Shown: positions 6,993 through 12,412 of the stretch, one piece after another
How positions within the stretch are numbered: the first letter of the stretch is position 1
Layout of the letters: each line of letters starts with the position of its first letter
Source of the DNA: Acidimicrobiaceae bacterium
GTDB lineage: Bacteria; Actinomycetota; Acidimicrobiia; Acidimicrobiales; Acidimicrobiaceae
DNA length: 12,412 bases
Direction: 5' to 3'
Assembly (NCBI GenBank): GCA_013044415.1
Contig: JABEUO010000243.1
Location: forward strand, 1 to 12,412
Notes under the pieces: model-generated
Told to the model about the DNA's origin: nothing
Databases searched by the model: none
What the model saw: only the letters and a program-made list of their open reading frames with translations
Translations under genes and position numbers: made by a program

Positions 6993-7438
6993 ATGCTCGC
7001 TGATGCACCTACATCAACAGCCCGATCCGTGGCCAAAACTAAAAGGAGTTCATTTTGCAACTTATACACGCCTTGAACCAGATCTCCGATCCGCCCTCCA
7101 ACCGTAGGTGGAGTGGCCTCCCAGGTCGACTCGTCGATATCGACTACATCACCTATTTCGTCAACCAGAAGACTAACAGGTCCATCTTCAGTGCGCACGA
7201 CAACATTCAAAGGAAGCGTGTCGGCGGGACGTTCTGGGAGCGCTAGTTGCCTCCTTAGGTCTATCGCCGTTACGATCTGCCCACGAAGATTTATCAACCC
7301 CTCGACGGAATGCGCCGCTAATGGTACATGGGTGACGTCTTGATATCTGATGACCTCCTGTATCTCGCCAACACCAACCCCAAAGAGGTGGTCGGCAACG
7401 TAGAAGGTGCAGTATTGATTCTGTGTTGGAATACTCAT
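6989..7438 (-). CDS. cheW: Chemotaxis coupling protein CheW
   Basis: CheW is the cytoplasmic adaptor joining chemoreceptors to CheA. The 149-residue protein is a single CheW domain of normal length. It contains the typical YCTFYVADHLFGVGVGEIQEV-like N-terminal strand pattern, followed by VPLAAHSVEGLINLRGQIV (38-56), the receptor/CheA contact core with the invariant NLRG, and VVRTEDGPVSLLVDEIGDVV (80-99). The ATG overlaps the cheA stop as ATGA, and its own TGA is overlapped by the TTG start of cheB, so cheA, cheW and cheB form a tightly coupled unit. The C-terminal tail (DVGASASI) is short and adds no extra domain. Nothing is missing or odd. Confidence 0.96.
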   Translation of the reverse strand: MSIPTQNQYCTFYVADHLFGVGVGEIQEVIRYQDVTHVPLAAHSVEGLINLRGQIVTAIDLRRQLALPERPADTLPLNVVVRTEDGPVSLLVDEIGDVVDIDESTWEATPPTVGGRIGDLVQGVYKLQNELLLVLATDRAVDVGASASI

Positions 7439-9933
7439 GATGCAACCGCCGCGTAGGACCTGGACCTGGATGGTCCGCTTAATCTAACCGAATCAGCAAT
7501 GAAATCCACGTCTAGGACGTCGGTAACCCTACCGTCGATAACGGCTACCCCCGTAACCCCTGGCCTAGAATCCGTTGCCTGTAGGTTGATGGTCTCGTCG
7601 ATAATGTCAACTATCGAATCACAGACAATCCCTACACTCGAACCATTGCTTGTATGCACTACGACCTCCAAGGTATCAACGTCATCACGGCTCGATGGAA
7701 GATTAAGTATTTGAGATACATAAGCCAGTGGCAAAATGCTTCCCCTGTACTGAACTACGTCCTTACCGCCGGTGGTCTCGATGATATCCTTGGCGAACTC
7801 TTCTAGGCGATCCACTGCCGACAACGGAATAGCCGCCCTCGAAGCGGAGCCTACTCCGAGTACGAGCATGGGCTGGGTGGCTACCATCTCCTCGAGGGTC
7901 GTCGTATGGGCTTCCCCTGCGGAACGGTCCCTGCTCTGAGCTATTACTCCGGACTCCTGAGCCAGGCCCATCACGTCGATAATCAGCGCCACACGTCCAT
8001 CGCCCATTATTGTCGCTCCTGCAAAGGCCGGAATATTCTTGATCTGCCGACCCATCGGTTTGACAACTATCTCCTCGGTGTCTAAGACCTCGTCGACAAT
8101 CAGTCCGAACTGGTTGTCATCTGCCTGCAATACGACGATATTGATCGGCTTGAGGTTGGAATCGAAATCTTCTTCTTCTCCATCCTGCGCGGACAGAAGG
8201 ACTTTGGTCTTCTTTGGCGTCTTGAGGACATCAGCTAGGTCGACCAGCGGCAAGAGCCGATCCCTCAGGCGAACCACCGGGGAATTATGGATCTTTTCTA
8301 TGCTGGATTGCACCTGATCTGCCTCGAGTCGCACCAGTTCGACCAGATTTACCTGGGGAATCAGATAGCGGTTGTCGGCGGTGGTGACTATCAGGGCCGG
8401 GATGATGGCAAGCGTAAGTGGGATCTTGATCCGAAATGTCGTACCGATTCCCTTGACCGTGTGGATATCCATGACCCCACCGATCTTCTCGATGTTGGTC
8501 TTGACAACATCCATACCGACCCCTCGGCCAGAGATGTTGGTGACCGCTGTTGCAGTGGTGAGACCGGGAAGGAAGATAAGCGCCGATGCATCCCTTTCAG
8601 AAAGCTTCGCCGCTTGATCAGCTGAGATCAGACCCGATGATACGGCCTTAGCCTTGATCCTCTCCACGTCGATACCAGAGCCATCATCGCTGATCTCAAT
8701 ATTTACGTGGCCGCCCTCGTGAAAAGCCCTCAGGCTTAGCGTACCCTCTGTCGGTTTGCCAAGAGCCGCTCTCGCCTCGGGCAACTCGATGCCGTGATCA
8801 ATAGCATTTCGGACCAGGTGGGTTAGGGGATCTTTGACAGCTTCGATAATCGTCTTATCGAGCTCAGTCTCGGCCCCCTCCATGTGAAGTCTTATCCTCT
8901 TGCCAACCGATAGGCTTAGGTCGCGGACAACCCTTGGAAACTTCGACCACACGTTTCCTATCGGCTGCATGCGAGTCTTCATCACTCCGGCCTGGAGTTC
9001 GGTGGTGATGAGGTTGAGCCTTTGGGTCGTCTCGACCAAAGCGCTATCTGGTTGATTCGCAGTAAATTGCAAAACCTGATTCCGCGCTAGTACGAGCTCC
9101 CCCACAAGGTTCATCAACCGATCGATCAGTGCTACATCGATACGAATCGTCGAGTTGTTTACTGTTGGTCCGGCCTCTTTACGCTGGGTATTGAGTGCTT
9201 CAACGACGTCAGAAGAGTCGAGTACCCCCCTTTCGACGAGTATCTCGCCAACATGCCGGGGATCTCCAGCGAGTTGTGCCTCCAATGCGAGTTGCACTTC
9301 CTCCGGCTTTACCCTTCCAGCTTCGACGAGGAGCTCTCCAACACTCTTACTCTCATCATCGGATAACTCTTCATCGCTGGAATTATCGGGGACGACTGGG
9401 ACGCCCTCTTTCTGGGTAGCTCCCTGTGAAGTCCGGGAAACCTCTGCCTCTGCATTCTCGGGCAGATGAACCGTGGGACCGTCATGCTTGCGACCGTCCA
9501 GCCCAGGAACTTGAACCCCAGGCTCCGTCGTAGACTGCGGCCTATGGCTAAGTGACTCCATTGAACGAATTAACTCAGTGTGGTCCGCATCGCCATCGCT
9601 TCCACTCTGCTCTATGTTCAGCAGCATCTGCCTAACCGCGTCCACCGCCAAGAGTAAAACGGTGGTAATCTCGGGCGTGAGCAGCAAAGTCGCGTCTCGC
9701 AACTGCGAGAGAAGGTTCTCTGCTGAATGGGTAACCTTCTCTAGGTTCTGGAAACCCAAAAAGCCACTGGCGCCTTTAATGCTATGTATGGTCCGAAAGA
9801 CGAACGCCAGGTTTCCCACATCGGTCGGATCATGCTCTAGCTCAACAAAGGCCTGGTCGAGGGCGTCTAAGCCCTCGCCAGATTCTACTAGAAACTCGCC
9901 GATTACTTCGGCAAGGTCATCATCTTGGGTCAT
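7435..9933 (-). CDS. cheA: Chemotaxis histidine kinase CheA with GspE/MshE-N-like repeats and two CheW-like domains
   Basis: CheA autophosphorylates under receptor/CheW control and passes phosphate to CheY and CheB. Domains, numbered from the ATG at 9933 (832 residues), are: P1 HPt with phospho-site H50 in TIHSIKGASGFLGF; an acidic linker (about 130-195); two tandem 30-residue motifs, VGELLVEAG (198-) and VGEILVERG (228-), each ending in an ALxxQ helix; the P3 dimerisation helices (about 262-330); the P4 kinase with N-box HLVRNAIDHG (372-381), DDGSGID (416-422), GRGVGMD (469-475) and GIGTTF (495-500); and two CheW-like P5 modules (about 508-660 and 685-822). No P2-type CheY/CheB docking domain is recognisable. 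ATG 9933 is preferred over GTG 9942 because GGGGTG stands 6 nt before it. cheW overlaps its stop by 4 nt. Confidence 0.95.
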   Translation of the reverse strand: MTQDDDLAEVIGEFLVESGEGLDALDQAFVELEHDPTDVGNLAFVFRTIHSIKGASGFLGFQNLEKVTHSAENLLSQLRDATLLLTPEITTVLLLAVDAVRQMLLNIEQSGSDGDADHTELIRSMESLSHRPQSTTEPGVQVPGLDGRKHDGPTVHLPENAEAEVSRTSQGATQKEGVPVVPDNSSDEELSDDESKSVGELLVEAGRVKPEEVQLALEAQLAGDPRHVGEILVERGVLDSSDVVEALNTQRKEAGPTVNNSTIRIDVALIDRLMNLVGELVLARNQVLQFTANQPDSALVETTQRLNLITTELQAGVMKTRMQPIGNVWSKFPRVVRDLSLSVGKRIRLHMEGAETELDKTIIEAVKDPLTHLVRNAIDHGIELPEARAALGKPTEGTLSLRAFHEGGHVNIEISDDGSGIDVERIKAKAVSSGLISADQAAKLSERDASALIFLPGLTTATAVTNISGRGVGMDVVKTNIEKIGGVMDIHTVKGIGTTFRIKIPLTLAIIPALIVTTADNRYLIPQVNLVELVRLEADQVQSSIEKIHNSPVVRLRDRLLPLVDLADVLKTPKKTKVLLSAQDGEEEDFDSNLKPINIVVLQADDNQFGLIVDEVLDTEEIVVKPMGRQIKNIPAFAGATIMGDGRVALIIDVMGLAQESGVIAQSRDRSAGEAHTTTLEEMVATQPMLVLGVGSASRAAIPLSAVDRLEEFAKDIIETTGGKDVVQYRGSILPLAYVSQILNLPSSRDDVDTLEVVVHTSNGSSVGIVCDSIVDIIDETINLQATDSRPGVTGVAVIDGRVTDVLDVDFIADSVRLSGPSRSRSYAAVAS

Positions 9934-9979
9934 CGCTCGCACCCCATGTTTGTCTTATCTCGATCCAAAGCGCCGCCTG

Positions 9980-10019
9980 AATCGCCCGAAGGGGCGGCTA
10001 CCCAATCATTCGGGCGATT
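9980..10019. repeat. 11-bp perfect inverted repeat between the receptor gene and cheA
   Basis: AATCGCCCGAA (9980-9990) and TTCGGGCGATT (10009-10019) can form an 11-bp stem with an 18-nt loop in the minus-strand transcript, about 20 nt after the receptor stop and 47 nt before the cheA ATG. No U-run follows, so it is not a classical terminator. The 3' arm could instead pair with CGCCC in the loop, forming a short hairpin with a CUUC loop. Possible roles are partial termination, mRNA processing or stability that sets the receptor-to-kinase ratio. Confidence 0.6.
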
Positions 10020-10039
10020 TGAATGCTCGAATGAGCGGC

Positions 10040-11422
10040 TCAACTAGCGCTCCTCAGCTTCTCCGCCACGGTGTGAAGCTCAGAAGAAACCTGGATAAGT
10101 CCCATGGTGTGCTCCTGGTTCTTAGAGACGGCCTTCGAAGTACTCTCGGCAGCTTGCGCTACGCCGGTAATATTGCGTGCTATCTCCCCAGAGCCAACCG
10201 CTGCCTCGGAAATATTTTGCGCTATCGCCCCAGTTGTCGACTGCTGCTCCTTGACCGCTTCGGCGATCGTCCCAGAGATGGCATTGATCTGATCGATGAT
10301 ATGAGCGATCTCATTGATTGCATTTACAGCCTCAGCGGTATCGGACTGGGTGGTTTCGATCCTACGTCCGATATCCTCGGTCGCCTGTGCGGTCTGCTTC
10401 GCCAGCTCCTTCACCTCATTAGCGACAACTGCAAATCCCTTGCCAGACTCTCCAGCTCGAGCGGCTTCGATAGTCGCGTTCAATGCGAGTAGGTTTGTCT
10501 GCTGTGCAATCGAAGTAATCACCTTTATAACCGTCGAAATCTCGCGGGAGGAAGTTCCAAGCCTGTCCATGGTAAGCCTGGTGGATTCGGCGGCCTCAAC
10601 TGCGGTACCTGCAACACGTGCTGCGTCCGATGCATTATTGGCGACTGTAACGATTGACGTTGCCAATTCCTCGGCAGCGGCGGATACCGTTTGCAAGTTC
10701 GCACTTACCTGCTCAGCTGCGGTGCTAACCGCTTCGGCTTGCGCTGAGGTTTCGGTCGAATTTGCGCCCATTTGCTCGCTTAGAGCCGCCATCTCGGAGG
10801 CTGCCTCATTTACGCCTTCCGCGATGGACATGACGTCTTTTACGCCCTCCTGCAAAAGAATGCGCTGTTGAACCTGGGCGGTTAGGTCAGTTGCAAACTT
10901 TACAACTTTAAAAGGTCTGCCGTTGGCATCGAAAATTGGATTGTATGCACCGTGTATCCATACTTCCCTGCCACCTTTACCGATACGCTTGAACTCACCA
11001 GCCTGGAAATTACCATTTCGCAGCGTCTCCCAAAACAGCTCATACTCGGCCGAGCGAGCGTAGGCTGGCTCCACAAACATCCTGTGGTGCCGTCCCTTGA
11101 TCTCATCGAGGCCGTATCCCAGCGTGGTAAGAAAATTGTCGTTGGCGGTGACTATCGTCCCGTCGAGCTTGAACTCGATCATCGCTTGTGACTTGGAAAT
11201 TGCGTCGAGCTTCCCGCGCAAGTCAACGTACTCATCATTGGTGATGGTAATAAAACCATCAGGGGTGCCTTTATCCGAGACAGACTGCGTCGACTTTCGG
11301 GCCGAAACTTTGGTACTCCCAGAAGCCGAACCGTCACTTACCGACTCGCTCATCTCATCGTCTATGGCGTCGGCATCATCCTGTGCCTTGCCAGAGCGCC
11401 CATTGGTCGCCGCAATAGTCAT
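10040..11422 (-). CDS. Soluble methyl-accepting chemotaxis protein with one PAS domain
   Basis: A chemoreceptor of 460 residues with no membrane segment or signal peptide, hence probably cytoplasmic. After a polar N-terminal tail (about 1-55), rich in Ser, Asp and Ala, comes one PAS domain (about 75-183). Its GTIVTANDNFL, EFKRIGKGGREVWI and FKVVKFATDLT segments recall the PAS of BdlA/Aer-like receptors, which can bind haem or flavin. The ligand is not readable here. The rest is a coiled-coil MCP signalling domain with the conserved tip IAQQTNLLALNATIEAARAG (305-324) and GKGFAVVANEV (328-338). There is no HAMP domain and no C-terminal CheR/CheB-tethering pentapeptide. ATG 11422 was chosen over GTG 11425 because AAGGAGG (11429-11435) stands 6 nt before it. 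A sigma-28-like promoter precedes it and cheA follows. Confidence 0.93.
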   Translation of the reverse strand: MTIAATNGRSGKAQDDADAIDDEMSESVSDGSASGSTKVSARKSTQSVSDKGTPDGFITITNDEYVDLRGKLDAISKSQAMIEFKLDGTIVTANDNFLTTLGYGLDEIKGRHHRMFVEPAYARSAEYELFWETLRNGNFQAGEFKRIGKGGREVWIHGAYNPIFDANGRPFKVVKFATDLTAQVQQRILLQEGVKDVMSIAEGVNEAASEMAALSEQMGANSTETSAQAEAVSTAAEQVSANLQTVSAAAEELATSIVTVANNASDAARVAGTAVEAAESTRLTMDRLGTSSREISTVIKVITSIAQQTNLLALNATIEAARAGESGKGFAVVANEVKELAKQTAQATEDIGRRIETTQSDTAEAVNAINEIAHIIDQINAISGTIAEAVKEQQSTTGAIAQNISEAAVGSGEIARNITGVAQAAESTSKAVSKNQEHTMGLIQVSSELHTVAEKLRSAS

Positions 11423-11428
11423 CACAAT

Positions 11429-11435
11429 CCTCCTT
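11429..11435 (-). promoter_or_regulatory. Strong ribosome binding site of the receptor gene
   Basis: The minus strand reads AAGGAGG, a full Shine-Dalgarno core, 6 nt before the ATG at 11422. It decides the start against the GTG three bases earlier. It is the strongest such site in the window. Confidence 0.8.
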
Positions 11436-11469
11436 GTTTGGACACGGCACTACCCGTACACCTAGACAG

Positions 11470-11496
11470 TTAACGGCACCTCTAAGAATCACTTTA
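11470..11496 (-). promoter_or_regulatory. Sigma-28 (FliA/SigD) type promoter of the chemotaxis cluster
   Basis: The minus strand reads TAAAGTGA (11489-11496), then 11 nt, then GCCGTTAA (11470-11477). The enterobacterial flagellar sigma-28 consensus is TAAAGTTT, 11 nt, GCCGATAA, so the match is 6 of 8 and 7 of 8 with exact spacing. Transcription would start near 11463, giving a leader of about 40 nt before the receptor ATG. This places the receptor gene, and probably cheA, cheW and cheB, in the late flagellar/motility regulon. Confidence 0.7.
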
Positions 11497-11649
11497 GAAA
11501 ATATGTAGCCGCAATTAATTCAAATACTTGGAGCGAGTGTATAAATATACCAACCTCCAATTATCACCATCAGGGTAAAACAACAGCCGTGAATCGTATT
11601 TCTAATGAAAGCTGGAGATACAAATCAAGATAGTTAATACGATATCCCG

Positions 11650-11681
11650 GCAATTGACCATATGCGACAAATGGCAATTGC
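11650..11681. repeat. Imperfect 11-bp inverted repeat
   Basis: GCAATTGACCAT (11650-11661) pairs with ATGGCAATTGC (11671-11681) with a single bulged A and a 9-nt loop. The octamer GGCAATTG also occurs as a direct repeat 24 nt apart (11649-11656 and 11673-11680). No T-run flanks it, so it is more like a binding site or structured RNA element than a terminator. Confidence 0.4.
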
Positions 11682-11836
11682 GATCTATCGAGCAGTTAAC
11701 ACCCAATTCAAAGAGACACCATGATCCTTTGATTAGCGCTACACATACCCCCAACACAGCTAACTATCGTCTTCCACCAATAGTCTGCCTTGTTAGCTAG
11801 CGACATTTATTATCGAAACTTATATGACGTGTTAGT

Positions 11837-11903
11837 AACCCTCCCCCCGTGAATTCGCATACCTTTATGCACCTTATTATCCGGGCTGGGGGGAATTTTG
11901 GTT
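11837..11903. repeat. C-run/G-run inverted repeat enclosing a small hairpin
   Basis: AACCCTCCCCCC (11837-11848) faces GGGGGG (11888-11893) and GGTT (11900-11903). Between them GCATA (11857-11861) and TATGC (11866-11870) form a 5-bp hairpin with a CCTT loop. The nested arrangement, in otherwise A+T-rich DNA, could fold on either strand. Whether it is transcribed is unknown. Confidence 0.35.
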
Positions 11904-12197
11904 ATCATTATTCATCTTTCTTCGCAATTACTTTATCTACGCAATGGCACTGCAAGAGTCATTTATTTATGGGTTCAAACAAGACCTAGCTCGGCCACTC
12001 CACCTCAGCTACGGCTGCTGGCAACGTGTTTGGCCGACCATCCCGCAAACCAAGAAACGGCATCGGGGTCGAGAGTCCTCGACGACAAGCCGAATTCTCT
12101 AACATTTAAGCGAGAATCCGAACTGGACAATTGACTCGAAACCCATTTGCAATCAGCTCTAACAACGACCGACCGGAACTTTCGGAATAATATATGG

Positions 12198-12224
12198 CAG
12201 CTGACAACCTAAAAAAGTCAACTG
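12198..12224 (-). repeat. 8-bp hairpin with U-rich loop, better paired on the minus strand
   Basis: Read on the minus strand, CAGTTGAC and GTCAGCTG can form an 8-bp stem with one G-U pair around an 11-nt loop that begins with six T. On the plus strand the same position is a C-A mismatch, so the fold favours a minus-strand RNA. No T-run follows the stem. Confidence 0.25.
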
Positions 12225-12412
12225 TGAACGTATTCAGTCATGAGAATGAAGCCATAAGCTACATCGGCCCATTGCTCTGCTGAAAGTGTCATTCAGGCCC
12301 GAGAGGAAATAATCTGGTTCTTCGGAAATTAGTAGGGTTCGACTGTCCGTGACCATTAGTTGAACATAGCGAGGGACTCTGCAAGTCTTTAGTTATTCAA
12401 ACGACTACGGAC

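Larger units (their letters stand above)
11497..12412. other. A+T-rich region without a recognisable gene
   Basis: Over 900 nt upstream of the receptor promoter show frequent stops in all frames on both strands and visibly lower G+C than the genes. The longest frame, a TTG-initiated 78-codon one (11898-12134, plus), has no family resemblance, though a G6 run lies close before its start. The region holds inverted repeats at 11650-11681, 11837-11903 and 12198-12224. It may be upstream regulatory DNA for a gene beyond the right edge, decayed coding DNA, or encode a structured RNA; none can be proved from one sequence. Confidence 0.55.

Noticed and set aside
9980..10019. Intrinsic terminator between the receptor gene and cheA
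   Set aside because: The stem is strong, but no U-run follows on the minus-strand transcript (it continues CAGGCGGCGC), so it is recorded as an inverted repeat.
9578..10492. 304-codon plus-strand frame across the cheA start, the intergenic hairpin and the receptor 3' end
   Set aside because: It is antisense to two genes with clear conserved domains, crosses the gap between them, and its product (Ser/Arg-rich, no family motif) looks like a mirrored frame.
10314..10871. 185-codon plus-strand frame inside the receptor gene
   Set aside because: It is the exact antisense of the repetitive Ala/Glu/Thr coiled-coil codons, which naturally yields Ser/Ala-rich open frames; no ribosome binding site or motif.
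11898..12134. 78-codon TTG-initiated plus-strand frame with a G6 run upstream
   Set aside because: The G-run is part of an inverted repeat, the product has no recognisable domain, and codon use is unlike the genes; kept only as a note under the gene-free region.
12330..12365. tRNA-like TpsiC arm (GGTTCGAC) and a following CCA near the right end
   Set aside because: No matching acceptor stem, D arm or anticodon arm can be folded upstream of it.

Overview
The window is bacterial, compact and of intermediate G+C. All seven recognisable genes lie on the minus strand, so transcription runs from high to low coordinates. The protein families (an Amt transporter next to glnD, and a CheA with two CheW-like C-terminal modules) suggest a motile, free-living bacterium. 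An actinobacterial lineage is a plausible guess, made from general family resemblance only and not from any search.

Layout in transcription order. (1) 11423-12412 is a stretch of about 1 kb, visibly richer in A+T, with no convincing gene and several hairpin-forming inverted repeats. A sigma-28 (FliA/SigD) type promoter with 11-bp spacing sits at its downstream end. (2) A chemotaxis cluster follows at 5766-11422: a soluble PAS-containing methyl-accepting chemotaxis protein, then cheA, cheW and cheB. cheA/cheW overlap by 4 nt, as do cheW/cheB if the TTG start is used. A strong hairpin separates the receptor gene from cheA. (3) 5449-5765 is a gap with a 17-bp tandem duplication at the cheB stop codon and two inverted repeats upstream of amt. 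(4) A nitrogen module follows: an ammonium transporter (4183-5448), then glnD (1731-4043). The glnK gene often found with them is absent. (5) After a 346-nt gap comes the 5' part of a GH36 alpha-galactosidase-like gene, open through the left edge of the window.

How the parts work together. The PAS receptor senses a cytoplasmic cue and controls CheA through CheW, and CheB resets receptor methylation. cheR and cheY are not in the window and must be elsewhere. The Amt transporter imports ammonium, and GlnD senses glutamine and modifies a PII protein encoded elsewhere. The GH36 enzyme would release galactose from alpha-galactosides and has no evident link to its neighbours.

Points most worth a second look: the Amt pore has Glu in place of the first twin histidine; CheA carries two tandem 30-residue GspE/MshE-N-like motifs where a P2 domain would be expected; the receptor gene has a sigma-28 promoter; and a hairpin with alternative pairings lies between the receptor gene and cheA.
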